Source: DAIPKP01 sp964545875 (GTDB lineage: Bacteria > Synergistota > Synergistia > Synergistales > Aminiphilaceae). From it: a stretch of DNA of 64,000 bases. Positions 52,058 through 60,616 of this stretch are shown here, piece by piece. Within the stretch, counting starts at the first letter, position 1; every line of letters begins with the position of its first letter. Below the pieces are notes generated by a model, which did no database searches, was not told the DNA's origin, and saw only the letters and a list, made by a program, of their open reading frames with translations. The stretch is from positions 62,001 to 126,000 of the forward strand of contig CAZJHH010000002.1 in NCBI GenBank assembly GCA_964545875.1, given 5' to 3'. The translations under genes and the position numbers were made by a program.

Positions 52058-52942
52058 ATGAAGCATGAAGGTGTTTTCCCCTTTTTTATGGAGGGCCTTC
52101 TTCGCTGGGTCACTCCGGGCTGGCGTTGCCGCGCTCTGGTTTCGTTGGTTTTTCGAATGCTTTGGGTGTCAAAAATACGGAAAAAAGTGGCCATGAGAAA
52201 CATGGAAAGAGCCTTCCCGGAGGCTTCCGAGAAGTTCAAAGAGGAAATTCTTGAAAAACACTATAGGCATCTGGCTCTTTCACTTGGGGAATATCTTGTG
52301 CTTTTGAAAAATTCCACAAAAATCGAGGATTATATGAAGCCCGAAGAGGAGAAGCGGAATTTTCTGGATAACCTTAGAGACAGGAGAGAGGGAGCGGTAA
52401 TCTTTACCGCGCACATGGGAAATTGGGAACTCCTTGCGGCCTGGCTGGCTCACCGGGGATATCCTATGCATGCCATCGTCCGACGTCATGAAAAAAAAGG
52501 GACCGAGGCTTTTGTGGAAAGTGCGAGGGCCCGGGTGGGGCTTCATACCATATCCAAAAGCGATAACATGCTGAAAGTCCTTCGTCTTCTTAAAAAAGGG
52601 GCCTTCGTGGGTATTTTAGGGGATCAGTATGCGGGGCACGAAGGCATTTCTCTTCCATTTTTTGGTTATGAAACCTCCTGTTATTTCGGGGCCGCAGCCT
52701 TGGCACTCATGGCAGGAGTGCCTCTGGTTCCCGTGGTTTCCTGGAGAGATGCCCCTTTTTCACACTGCGTACGCGTCTGTACTCCGCTTTTTATTCCTTC
52801 TCGGGAAAAGAAAAGTGATACCAAAGAGCTTTCTCGGGAAGAGCGGATAGCCGCGCTTACGGAAGCCAGCAACAGGGTGCTGGAAGAATGGATCCGAGAG
52901 CACCCTGAGCAGTGGCTTTGGCTTCATAGGCGTTATCGTTAA
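52058..52942 (+). CDS. lpxL: Lipid A biosynthesis acyltransferase (LpxL/HtrB-like)
   Basis: 294-residue inner-membrane-associated acyltransferase of the LpxL/LpxM family, which adds secondary acyl chains to lipid A. The HX4E catalytic motif is TAHMGNWELLAAWL, with the GxILGDQYAGHEGISLPFFG pocket segment (with D for the second catalytic acid), and the hydrophobic N-terminal helix (ALVSLVFRMLW). The end EQWLWLHRRY is family-typical. It starts two bases after the glycosyltransferase-like gene. It supports an outer membrane in this organism. Confidence 0.9.
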   Translation: MKHEGVFPFFMEGLLRWVTPGWRCRALVSLVFRMLWVSKIRKKVAMRNMERAFPEASEKFKEEILEKHYRHLALSLGEYLVLLKNSTKIEDYMKPEEEKRNFLDNLRDRREGAVIFTAHMGNWELLAAWLAHRGYPMHAIVRRHEKKGTEAFVESARARVGLHTISKSDNMLKVLRLLKKGAFVGILGDQYAGHEGISLPFFGYETSCYFGAAALALMAGVPLVPVVSWRDAPFSHCVRVCTPLFIPSREKKSDTKELSREERIAALTEASNRVLEEWIREHPEQWLWLHRRYR

Positions 52943-52959
52943 GGCCTTGGAGGGGTTTT

Positions 52960-53172
52960 TCAGGAAGAAGTGCTTCTTTCGATTCTTTTTTTCTCTTCCA
53001 CGGTAACTCCCCCAACGGCGTAGTGCTTATCCGGCATCTCCGAAAGAATGATGCGCACCTGTTCTTCCTTCGTACCTATACTTTCGCAAACCGCTTTGGT
53101 GACGTTTCTCACAAGAAGTTCTTTTTTCTCCTGAGAACGTCCTTCGAGAAGATGGATCTGTATAATGGGCAT
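52960..53172 (-). CDS. 4-oxalocrotonate tautomerase-family protein
   Basis: 70-residue tautomerase superfamily protein with the N-terminal catalytic Pro (MPIIQIHLLEGRSQEKKELL) and the second conserved piece VRIILSEMPDKHYAVGGV. Such small proteins form hexamers and isomerise unsaturated keto acids; the substrate is unknown. Two minus-strand flanks: it is convergent with the lipid A acyltransferase gene and divergent from the following unknown gene. GGAGGAG lies close before its ATG (53172). Confidence 0.85.
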   Translation of the reverse strand: MPIIQIHLLEGRSQEKKELLVRNVTKAVCESIGTKEEQVRIILSEMPDKHYAVGGVTVEEKKRIERSTSS

Positions 53173-53352
53173 ATTTCTCCTCCTTTCTGTCTTTATATGG
53201 TGGAACTACATGCGCTAGAGATGCTCTTTTTCGGGAACCTCTCCAGTTTTTGGAGGTGCCGCTCTAGGTAATACAGCGTATATTTTGAGAACTGCGTTGC
53301 TCTTTTGATACAGTCATAGTAAGCTATGAGGGAGTAAGTTGTGAGAGAGACG

Positions 53353-53368
53353 ATAATTCTAGAATTAT
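53353..53368 (+). promoter_or_regulatory. Perfect 16-bp palindrome ahead of an unknown gene
   Basis: ATAATTCTAGAATTAT is an exact palindrome located at the expected -10 region (TTGTGA is 8 bases upstream at 53339-53344), 30 bases before the start codon at 53399. It is a good operator candidate; the AT-rich form resembles PerR/Fur-type boxes only loosely. Confidence 0.6.
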
Positions 53369-53398
53369 AGCAGAAGGATAAAAAAAGGAGGTGCCCTC

Positions 53399-54340
53399 AT
53401 GTTCTATGAACTCTTTTCTGATGGAACCATAGCACGGTTGCCCGAGAATACCGCTATCCCCGAGGGACTTCCTTCGGAGGTGGTGCCAAAGGTTCTTCTC
53501 TTTGCCCCCTTCAACCGTATTCTTGTGGGACATACCTCCTTCTCCGGGTATGACCGCTGGCTATGGGGCAAATTGCACTCTTCCGAATGGAAAGAAGTAC
53601 AGCTCTACGAAGCATCTCCCTTAGTGCTTTCCGCACCGTGGCAGACTGTACGCCTTGAACAGAAAGTAGTCTCTTTCCTGCGCAACACCCTGCTCGGCCA
53701 GGTTGTGCCGCCGGGCAATCATACTTCGGCGCTCAATATGCTTCGAGAGACCCAAAGGCATACTCCTGGGTTTGTTATTTTCGAAGCCCTGGAGGATGGA
53801 GAGTCTCTTTGGGAGTATATCCTGGGAGATCCCGATCTTCGGGCGGGATATTGGGGATTCCGTTTGGCCTCCCTTTGGGGAGGCGAGCCTATGGCAGAAA
53901 GGATTCGCCTCTGGCTTCGGACTGCCCGAACTCTTTACGATGCTTTTCTTGCCCGCCCCAGAATGTGGGGATTTCTTTCACAGCCTTTCGATCCGCTTTC
54001 CTTGAGCCAGATAGAAGCTCTGGGCTTTAGGCGGGATCAAATGGAAGTTCTGCGAAATGTAGAGGAAAACCCTCTTGCTCTGGCATCTTCATCGGGGTAT
54101 CTTATTCAATATGTTTTCGAACCCCAACATTATCCGGAAGTGCCCATGGAATCCCTTCCCACATCCATGCTTCTCTACCTTTCCCGAAAAGTATGGAATC
54201 AGGCCCGGGAGGAACGCCAGCTTTCTCTCAGAGAAATCGTTCTTTCCGCCTGGGGTTTTCTGGATGCCCTTGATGCAGAAGCCCGGTTTGCTTCCTATAT
54301 GGGAGAGATGTCCGTTCCCTGTGAAGCTCATTTACCTTGA
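53399..54340 (+). CDS. Uncharacterised protein
   Basis: 313-residue soluble protein with no signal peptide or membrane segments. It is rich in aromatic residues and Leu and has no motif I recognise. The N-terminus (FYELFSDGTIARLPENTAIP) and Trp-rich middle (YWGFRLASLWGGEPM) look globular. AAAAGGAGG lies before the ATG. It stands alone between the tautomerase and the rplU operon, behind a promoter with a perfect palindrome. Confidence 0.65.
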   Translation: MFYELFSDGTIARLPENTAIPEGLPSEVVPKVLLFAPFNRILVGHTSFSGYDRWLWGKLHSSEWKEVQLYEASPLVLSAPWQTVRLEQKVVSFLRNTLLGQVVPPGNHTSALNMLRETQRHTPGFVIFEALEDGESLWEYILGDPDLRAGYWGFRLASLWGGEPMAERIRLWLRTARTLYDAFLARPRMWGFLSQPFDPLSLSQIEALGFRRDQMEVLRNVEENPLALASSSGYLIQYVFEPQHYPEVPMESLPTSMLLYLSRKVWNQAREERQLSLREIVLSAWGFLDALDAEARFASYMGEMSVPCEAHLP

Positions 54341-54416
54341 AAAAACTCCGGGAAGCATGCCCTCACCGCTCTTCTTCCGGATTTTTGATGCAGTAAGGGT
54401 TTCAGGTTTATTTTGT

Positions 54417-54445
54417 TTGACGAAACCCTGCGAAATCTCTATAAT
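54417..54445 (+). promoter_or_regulatory. Strong promoter of the rplU operon
   Basis: TTGACG (54417-54422), 17-base spacer, TATAAT (54440-54445). It yields a leader of about 80 bases before rplU. Confidence 0.85.
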
Positions 54446-54483
54446 TACGAGTTGCTTGTACAACGCTTGATGCAGGTTTTAAA

Positions 54484-54515
54484 AAGAAAGGATACCTCTT
54501 TCTGCCTGCAGGCAG
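54484..54515 (+). promoter_or_regulatory. Leader hairpins ahead of rplU (L21-leader candidate)
   Basis: Two adjacent hairpins, GAAAG/CTTTC (about 54485-54501) and the palindrome CTGCCTGCAGGCAG (54502-54515), lie just before the AAAGGAG ribosome site of rplU. Ribosomal protein operons with L21 often have such a leader for autogenous control; the match here is structural only. Confidence 0.45.
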
Positions 54516-54533
54516 CGGAAAGGAGAAGATAAA

Positions 54534-54845
54534 ATGTATGTAATCGTTGAAGCAGGAGGCAAGCAGTACCGTGCATCCCAGGGGGATGTACTGCGAGTGG
54601 AGAAAATGGATGCTCAAGTGGGGGATGCGGTAACCCTGGATAAGGTGCTTATGCTGGCGGATAATGAGAATGTCCAGGTAGGAAGCCCTTACCTTAATGG
54701 AGTCTCCCTTTCCGGCAAAGTGATTGCTCACGGAAGGGAGAAAAAAATCTCCGTTTTTCACTACAAAAGAAAGAAAAACATCCGTAAATTCCAGGGGCAC
54801 CGTCAGTATTATACGGAAATTCTTGTAGAAGGAGTCTCCCGGTAG
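54534..54845 (+). CDS. rplU: 50S ribosomal protein L21
   Basis: 103-residue ribosomal protein that binds 23S rRNA. It begins MYVIVEAGGKQYRASQGDVL and ends with the KRKKNIRKFQGHRQYYTEI segment, as in L21. It is first in the operon rplU-prp-rpmA-obg. Length is normal. Confidence 0.97.
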   Translation: MYVIVEAGGKQYRASQGDVLRVEKMDAQVGDAVTLDKVLMLADNENVQVGSPYLNGVSLSGKVIAHGREKKISVFHYKRKKNIRKFQGHRQYYTEILVEGVSR

Positions 54846-54880
54846 AAGGGGTTCTTAAGGACTTTTCCGAAGAGAATATC

Positions 54881-55225
54881 ATGATATCCGTACATTTTTT
54901 GCAGGAAAAAGGAGTTATGCGTGGAGTCGCCGTAACGGGACATGCGAGACATGACGTATACGGAAAAGATATTGTTTGTGCTGCGGTCTCTACGCTTCTT
55001 CAGACTCTTGAGCTTGGCTTGAGGGATGTCATGAGATTTTCGGATGCTACAGTTTTTACAGAACGCAACGATGCGAAAGGGTACATGCGCATCTGCTGGA
55101 CTAGAGAGAGCGGTATCGGAGATTCCGTTCTTTTTCAGACCATCATGCGAAGCTTACGGTCCATTCAAAAGGGATATCCGAAAAATCTATGCGTTAAGGA
55201 GGTCTGTTTTAATGAGGATCTTTAA
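54881..55225 (+). CDS. prp: Ribosomal-processing cysteine protease Prp
   Basis: 114-residue cysteine protease that cuts the N-terminal extension from L27. Catalytic His and Cys are in GHARHDVYGKDIVCAAVS (His 24 or so, Cys 34 or so). It sits between rplU and rpmA, the standard place in Firmicutes and related bacteria that have an extended L27. It overlaps rpmA by 14 bases. The target extension is visible in the next gene. Confidence 0.94.
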   Translation: MISVHFLQEKGVMRGVAVTGHARHDVYGKDIVCAAVSTLLQTLELGLRDVMRFSDATVFTERNDAKGYMRICWTRESGIGDSVLFQTIMRSLRSIQKGYPKNLCVKEVCFNEDL

Positions 55226-55499
55226 TCTTCAAATTTTTGCTCATAAAAAAGGGCAGGGTAGCAGCTCGAATGGAAGAGATTCCCATAGCAAGCGTTTGGG
55301 AATCAAGAGACACGATGGCCAGGTGGTGCAGGCTGGGACGATTCTCGTGCGCCAGCGGGGAACCAAGATCCATCCTGGTCAGAATGTAGGACGAGGGAAG
55401 GATGACACTCTTTTCGCTCTTTGTGAAGGAGTGGTCTGTTATGGAATGAAACGGGGACGCAAAGTCGCAGCCATTCAGGCTGTGGTGGAGGCTGTCTAG
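55212..55499 (+). CDS. rpmA: 50S ribosomal protein L27 (extended form)
   Basis: 95 residues. The N-terminal extension MRIFNLQIFA precedes the mature start HKKGQGSSSNGRDSHSKRLG; the cleavage by Prp is expected after the Phe of NLQIF, by analogy with the known FxLQFFA-type site. Mature L27 sits at the peptidyl-transferase centre. GGAGG precedes the ATG at 55212; the longer frame beginning earlier belongs to the prp region and is not used. Confidence 0.95.
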   Translation: MRIFNLQIFAHKKGQGSSSNGRDSHSKRLGIKRHDGQVVQAGTILVRQRGTKIHPGQNVGRGKDDTLFALCEGVVCYGMKRGRKVAAIQAVVEAV

Positions 55500-55601
55500 A
55501 CGTCATTTCATTTCCCCTTCTCGAGGGCAACAGAAAAATCCGACATGTTTTCTGGGGGCCTAGCCCCCATTTTTTCTATATTTTTTTGGGGAGTTGTGGC
55601 G

Positions 55602-56909
55602 ATGCGTTTTGTCGATGGGGCAAAGATTTATGTTAAAAGTGGTGACGGCGGAAATGGATGCATGAGTTTCCGCAAAGAAAAGTTTGTACCCAAGGGAGGC
55701 CCTGATGGAGGAAACGGAGGGCACGGAGGAGATGTCATCTTCGAGGCCCGGGAAAATCTTCATTCTCTTGGGGATTTTGAAAATGCGAGGCACTTCCATG
55801 CGGAAAACGGTGTGGGGGGAAAGGGAAAGAAAAAACACGGCAAAATGGGATCCTCCCGAATAATAGAAGTTCCCTGCGGAACATCGATTTATGACGACAG
55901 CACCGAACAAATTCTTGCGGAACTCATGGTGCCGGGAGATCAATTCATAGTTGCCCGAGGAGGGCGAGGAGGGCGAGGGAATGCTCACTTTGCAAACTCC
56001 GTCAACAAAGTGCCTCGTTTCTCTGAAAAGGGAGAACCAGGGAAAGAACTCTGGGTTCGTCTTGAGTTGCGACTTCTTGCGGATATCGGGCTAGTGGGAT
56101 TCCCCAATGCGGGGAAATCGAGCCTTCTCTGTTCTTTTTCCAATGCCAAGGCGAAGGTGGGAGAATATCCCTTTACGACCATAACGCCAAACCTGGGAGT
56201 TATTTTTGCGGGGGATCATCGGATCACCGTGGCAGATGTGCCGGGGCTCATCGAAGGAGCACATCAGAATAAAGGATTAGGTCTTTCCTTTCTTCGTCAC
56301 ATCGAACGGACCGAGCTTCTGGTGCATGTCTTTGATCTTTCTCTTTCAACAGAAATGGTGCTTCAGCAGTGGGAAATTCTGAGAAAAGAATTTAGCGCTT
56401 ACAGCGAAAAGCTTTGTGAGAAGCCTCTTCTCGTGGTGGGAAATAAGAAGGATCTTCTTGGCAACGCCTCGGAGGTTGCCGGAGATTTTCAGGCATTTTT
56501 CCAAAATCTTGGAGTTCCGGTGTTTTTGACGAGTGCCAAAACCGGGGCAGGAATATCCGAATTTGTTGAGTATATCATCGCTGCCTACCTCGCAAAGCCA
56601 AAAATTCCGAAAGTTTCCCGGTATTATGTCGATCAGAAGGGACTCGAAGAGGACGTCGCCTTTTGGGGGAAAGCTCAAATCGTCTTTTTGGAAGAAGGGA
56701 CACCAAATAAAATTCAGGTTCTCCATCCTCATTTGGAAAAAGCGGTAGCTCGGTATGATTTCGATCAGGATGAGGCCTTACATCGTTTTCACAACGTTCT
56801 TCAGAAATACGACGTGGAAAAAATACTACTTGCCTCGGGAGCTCGAAGAGGTGATACAATTATTATTGGCGCTATGGAGTTTGAATTCGAGCCGGAACTT
56901 GCAGAGTGA
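55602..56909 (+). CDS. obg: GTPase Obg (CgtA)
   Basis: 435-residue essential GTPase linked to 50S assembly and stress control. It has the glycine-rich Obg domain (1-155, RFVDGAKIYVKSGDGGNG), G1 GFPNAGKSS, G3 DVPGLIEGAHQNKGLG, G4 NKKD, G5 TSAKTG, and a C-terminal OCT domain. The ATG at 55602 has GGGGAG; the upstream part of the open frame is not Obg-like. It ends about 150 bases before nadD, with no strong terminator. Confidence 0.96.
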   Translation: MRFVDGAKIYVKSGDGGNGCMSFRKEKFVPKGGPDGGNGGHGGDVIFEARENLHSLGDFENARHFHAENGVGGKGKKKHGKMGSSRIIEVPCGTSIYDDSTEQILAELMVPGDQFIVARGGRGGRGNAHFANSVNKVPRFSEKGEPGKELWVRLELRLLADIGLVGFPNAGKSSLLCSFSNAKAKVGEYPFTTITPNLGVIFAGDHRITVADVPGLIEGAHQNKGLGLSFLRHIERTELLVHVFDLSLSTEMVLQQWEILRKEFSAYSEKLCEKPLLVVGNKKDLLGNASEVAGDFQAFFQNLGVPVFLTSAKTGAGISEFVEYIIAAYLAKPKIPKVSRYYVDQKGLEEDVAFWGKAQIVFLEEGTPNKIQVLHPHLEKAVARYDFDQDEALHRFHNVLQKYDVEKILLASGARRGDTIIIGAMEFEFEPELAE

Positions 56910-57056
56910 TTTTCATCTCCACCAAAAAACTCCAAAAATTAAAATAGCGTAGGCAAAGGAGTGCACGATCCTCTAAAAGCGGGGAGCCAGCCGCGGGGAA
57001 AACACCCAAGAAGGCTCTCTTTGTTCTATTTTTGCGTTGCCATGGAGAGGAATGAA

Positions 57057-57686
57057 GTGGATAAACATGTCTTGAAAAAACGTCGCGTAGGAATTATGGG
57101 AGGCACTTTTGATCCCATCCATTACGGCCACTTGGTGGCTGCAGAGGAAGCGTACTCCTCCCTGCAGCTCTCGGAAGTTATCTTTGTTCCCACGGGATCT
57201 CCCCCTCACAAATCGAATTCCTACGTGAGTCACGCGGAGCATCGCTATACCATGACGTTGCTCGCCACTCTCGATAATCCTCATTTCCGGCTCTCTCGCA
57301 TAGAAATTGAGCGGGATTCTCCCAGCCATACCATAGATACTTTGCGAGAAATGCAGCATTGGTATGCCCGGGAAAGCGTGGAGTTCTACTTCATCACGGG
57401 TATGGATGCGGTGCTGAATATCCGTTCCTGGAAAGAACCTCATGAAATTGCCCGCATATGCCGGATAGTCGCAGTGGGACGCCCTGGATATGAAACCTCC
57501 GGCTTGAACGACCTCTCTCAAGACATGGCGGATTCTCTCGTTTTGCTCCATATTCCGCTCCTCTCTATTTCAAGTACCGAAGTGCGGGGACGAGTCCAGG
57601 AAGGGCGAAGTATTCGATATCTGGTCCCTTGGCTTGTGGAACACTACATCTACAAAAATGCTCTCTATATACGTGGTGGACGGTGA
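57057..57686 (+). CDS. nadD: Nicotinate-nucleotide adenylyltransferase
   Basis: 209-residue enzyme making NaAD from NaMN and ATP in NAD synthesis. The nucleotidyltransferase motif is GIMGGTFDPIHYGHL and the C-terminal one ISSTEVRGRVQEG, with the FVPTGSPPHK and ITGMDAVLNIRSW pieces. The start is uncertain: GTG at 57057 has GAGAGG six bases before; ATG at 57042 has none. GTGA overlap with the lytR start. Confidence 0.95.
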   Translation: MDKHVLKKRRVGIMGGTFDPIHYGHLVAAEEAYSSLQLSEVIFVPTGSPPHKSNSYVSHAEHRYTMTLLATLDNPHFRLSRIEIERDSPSHTIDTLREMQHWYARESVEFYFITGMDAVLNIRSWKEPHEIARICRIVAVGRPGYETSGLNDLSQDMADSLVLLHIPLLSISSTEVRGRVQEGRSIRYLVPWLVEHYIYKNALYIRGGR

Positions 57687-58993
57687 TAAAGACCATGGGA
57701 AAAATTAAAGTTTTTTTGTTAGCGCTTTCGGCTATTCTGGCTGTCCTTGCAGGGATCTCCTACCGCCTGACAGATTTTATCCTTCCGGAGGCGGAGGATA
57801 TCAAAAAAAATATTCAATACGATACCGTTACGGGAGCCATCAATATCCTGCTTATCGGCGAAGACAGTAATGATGGTTCTCACCGTGCGGATGCCATAGC
57901 GGTTCTTCGGGTAAACGTGGACGAAAAATCGGTAAAGATTCTTTCTCTTCCTAGAGATACTCGGGTAGAAATTCCCGGCAAAGGATGGCAGAAGATCAAC
58001 CATGCTTATGCCTATGGAGAGGTGGATCTTCTTCGAAAAACCATCATAAATTATCTTGGAATTCCTCTGAATTACTATGTCGCCATAAACTATGCCTCCT
58101 TCCCGAAAATCGTGGATCTTATTGGTGGTGTGGAGATTTCTGTGGAAAAGCATCTTCGCTATACTGATCGGGCAGCGGGGCTTGTTATCGATATTCCTAA
58201 GGGAATACAGCATATGAATGGAGACACGGCTCTCAAGTACGTACGATTCCGAAACGATGCATTGGGAGATATCGGAAGGGTCAAGAGACAGCAACGCTTT
58301 ATTCTGGCTATTTTAAGCAAAATCAAATCGCCGAGTATTGTAGCTCGATATCCCAAATTAGTGGGGGAGAGCATGAAGATGGTAAATACGGACCTTTCTC
58401 TTTCCCAGGGACTTCAGCTTGCGTCATACATCCAACAGCTCTCGGTAACAGGAGATCTTCAGTTTGCCACGCTTCCCGGATATCCCTCCTATATTAACGG
58501 CATCAGCTATTGGGTGGGAGATCTGAAGGCGGCGTCCATATTCCTCGCCACTAATACTTCCGATGCAAATGTTTCAGGAGATGTGGTGTACTCTCGGGAT
58601 ACTATAGACACCTCGGATTTTGACCTCATGGCGGAAAGAGATCTTCATAAAACCATGGAATCCGTACTTCAAGACATAAAAACACCTATAGCAGTCCTTA
58701 ATGGTGATGGTACAAAAGGAATTAGTGCGGTGACGGCGAAAAAACTCCGGGAGTTCGGCATAGACGTAGCCTACGTGGGTAACGCCAAGCATTTTGATTA
58801 TCACGCATCCCTTGTACTGTACCCTCCGGGAAAAGGAGCGGAAAGCCGGGAGGCGGCCGAAGCTCTGCGGTTTATTTGCGGCATCCCTCAGAAGCTCGTG
58901 CGGGAGGATAGCAGCATAACCTATGTAACCCTTCTTTTAGGCCATAACTATAAGACTATACAGGGCAAGGTGGAGGAAAGTTTTTCTCAATAA
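57683..58993 (+). CDS. LytR-CpsA-Psr family envelope protein
   Basis: 436 residues. An N-terminal membrane anchor (VFLLALSAILAVLAGI) is followed by the LCP domain: LLIGEDSNDGSHRADAIAVL, ILSLPRDTRVEIPG, KINHAYAYGEVDLLRKTI and a DALGDIGRVKRQQRF segment, and by a LytR_C-like domain (VLNGDGTKGISAVTAKKLREFG). Such proteins transfer polymers from lipid carriers to peptidoglycan or act on other envelope glycans. GTG at 57683 overlaps the nadD TGA, a coupled start. Confidence 0.9.
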   Translation: MIKTMGKIKVFLLALSAILAVLAGISYRLTDFILPEAEDIKKNIQYDTVTGAINILLIGEDSNDGSHRADAIAVLRVNVDEKSVKILSLPRDTRVEIPGKGWQKINHAYAYGEVDLLRKTIINYLGIPLNYYVAINYASFPKIVDLIGGVEISVEKHLRYTDRAAGLVIDIPKGIQHMNGDTALKYVRFRNDALGDIGRVKRQQRFILAILSKIKSPSIVARYPKLVGESMKMVNTDLSLSQGLQLASYIQQLSVTGDLQFATLPGYPSYINGISYWVGDLKAASIFLATNTSDANVSGDVVYSRDTIDTSDFDLMAERDLHKTMESVLQDIKTPIAVLNGDGTKGISAVTAKKLREFGIDVAYVGNAKHFDYHASLVLYPPGKGAESREAAEALRFICGIPQKLVREDSSITYVTLLLGHNYKTIQGKVEESFSQ

Positions 58994-59125
58994 CAATGAA
59001 GAAGAAGGATTTCCCTCTCTTCTGAATAACCTGCCCGGCGGCGAAAAATAACGAAAACTCTTCGATGGGTTCGGCATTTTTGCTTGTTTGCAGTATTATC
59101 GAATCGAAAGGAGATCGAAAGATCT

Positions 59126-59566
59126 ATGAGTGAGGAGAAACGCAGTACTCTCGATGAGGACATCAGAGACCTTTGTCTTGGTTTAGCGGCACACTTAGAA
59201 GAAAAAAAGGCGGAAGATCTTCTCGTATACGACGTACAAAAACTTTCCACAGGATTGGGGGATTTTTTTGTCTTAGCCACAGGGAATTCTTCAGTTCATG
59301 TGAAGGCCCTTTACGAAGAGGCTCTGGATTTTTTTGAGGCCCGGGGGGTTCCCATACGTCAGGAAGGCCGGGAGAGCCTCCGATGGAAATTGATCGATGC
59401 GGGAGATGTGGTGGTTCATCTCTTTACCCGCCAGGGGCGAGATTTTTATGCTCTGGAGAGAATTTGGGGAGACGGCAGGATAATCTACCGAGGGTCCGAA
59501 ACTTCGGTTCCCGAGGCTTCGGAATATATGGCGAATCGCTCTTTTCAGGGAAAAGAAGAGGTATAG
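59126..59566 (+). CDS. rsfS: Ribosomal silencing factor RsfS
   Basis: 146-residue factor that binds L14 and blocks subunit joining when nutrients run low. The core AEDLLVYDVQKLSTGLGDFF, VLATGNSSVHVKAL and the RWKLIDAGDVVVHLF stretch match. The ATG at 59126 is chosen; the previous in-frame ATG is within a non-conserved region. nadD-lytR-rsfS is a common gene order. A terminator follows ten bases after the stop. Confidence 0.94.
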   Translation: MSEEKRSTLDEDIRDLCLGLAAHLEEKKAEDLLVYDVQKLSTGLGDFFVLATGNSSVHVKALYEEALDFFEARGVPIRQEGRESLRWKLIDAGDVVVHLFTRQGRDFYALERIWGDGRIIYRGSETSVPEASEYMANRSFQGKEEV

Positions 59567-59574
59567 GTATAGAG

Positions 59575-59624
59575 AAAGTGCGAAAAAGAGCGGAGGGCTT
59601 TCTCCGTTTTTTTTCGCACTTTTT
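59575..59624. terminator. Bidirectional intrinsic terminator after rsfS
   Basis: Stem AAAGTGCG.../...CGCACTTT with an inner GCGGAG/CTCCG stem and a T8 run. It serves rsfS and, on the other strand, tpiA (stop at 59682). Confidence 0.85.
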
Positions 59625-59681
59625 ACATGTCCTATAATGTATCTTATGTTGCGCAGCGGGGGTTTTGAGAATTTCCGGGCG

Positions 59682-60479
59682 TTATTTCAGGGCATGTTCC
59701 ATGGCTTTCTGAATCATGGAGGCAAACGATGCGGCATCCAAAGAGGCGCCTCCGATAAGAGCTCCGTCCACGTTTTCTCTTTCCAGGAAGGTTCCAATGT
59801 TATCGGGCTTAACGCTGCCTCCGTAAAGGATGCGTGTGGTTTCCCCGAAGCTTGCTGTTTTTAAAGATGTCAGAACTGAACGAATATGTACGGCCATGGT
59901 TTCCGCATCCTCCGGAGTGGCATGTTTACCCGTGCCTATGGCCCACACAGGCTCGTAGGCTACAAGAATTTCCTCTTCGACCCCCACGGAAGATGTGAGA
60001 GCTTCTCTGAGCTGCCTCTCCACAATTTCGAATGCCTTGCCTTCCGTGCGCTCTTCCTCGGATTCTCCCACACAATATACGGGGGTTATTCCATGAGCGA
60101 GAGCAGCTTGAATTTTTTCGCCTAACAAAAGCTCCTTCTCGAAAAAATATTTTCTGCGCTCACTATGTCCTATAATGACATAATTGCACCCTATTTCTCG
60201 AAGCATTCCCGGGGAAATCTCCCCCGTGTAGGCACCCTCCTCTTTTTGATGGATATTTTGAGCTCCCACGGAAACGGGATAGGATGTACAAAGATGCTGC
60301 ATAATTCCGAGGCTTGTATAAGGAGGAAACAAAAGAACATCTAGAGTATGCTTCTCTTGAAAGTTTGTAAAATCAAGATCCGAAAGGTGTTTTTTAAGAG
60401 TAAAAATAAAATTTGCGCTGCTTTTCGGGGTGTGGAACATTTTCCAGTTTCCTGCGATGCATAAAGGTCTTCTGGTCAT
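59682..60479 (-). CDS. tpiA: Triose-phosphate isomerase
   Basis: 265-residue TIM-barrel enzyme interconverting dihydroxyacetone phosphate and glyceraldehyde-3-phosphate. Catalytic His in NYVIIGHSERRKYF, Glu in VAYEPVWAIGTGK, Lys in AGNWKMF, and the phosphate loop GGSVKPDN. The ATG at 60479 follows AAAGGAG. It is slightly longer than the usual 250. It has its own unit because a terminator stands between it and pgk. Confidence 0.96.
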   Translation of the reverse strand: MTRRPLCIAGNWKMFHTPKSSANFIFTLKKHLSDLDFTNFQEKHTLDVLLFPPYTSLGIMQHLCTSYPVSVGAQNIHQKEEGAYTGEISPGMLREIGCNYVIIGHSERRKYFFEKELLLGEKIQAALAHGITPVYCVGESEEERTEGKAFEIVERQLREALTSSVGVEEEILVAYEPVWAIGTGKHATPEDAETMAVHIRSVLTSLKTASFGETTRILYGGSVKPDNIGTFLERENVDGALIGGASLDAASFASMIQKAMEHALK

Positions 60480-60556
60480 GAAAAATTTCTCTCCTTTCAC
60501 GATATGCGATATCACCGCATGGCATAGCCTTCGTCGGGATCTTTGAGACGCCCAAC

Positions 60557-60587
60557 AAAAGGCGGGCCGGAGAACAAGAGGCCCGCC
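60557..60587 (-). terminator. Intrinsic terminator after pgk
   Basis: On the minus strand, GGCGGGCC/GGCCCGCC stem (plus 60561-60568 and 60580-60587) followed by TTTTGTT. It lies 30 bases after the pgk stop and before the tpiA start region. Confidence 0.85.
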
Positions 60588-60616
60588 CTATTGTGGGTCA
60601 TGCTATTTGAAGTTTT

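Noticed and set aside
55044..55211. Extended start for L27
   Set aside because: It lies within prp; the GGAGG-led ATG at 55212 gives the expected extended L27.
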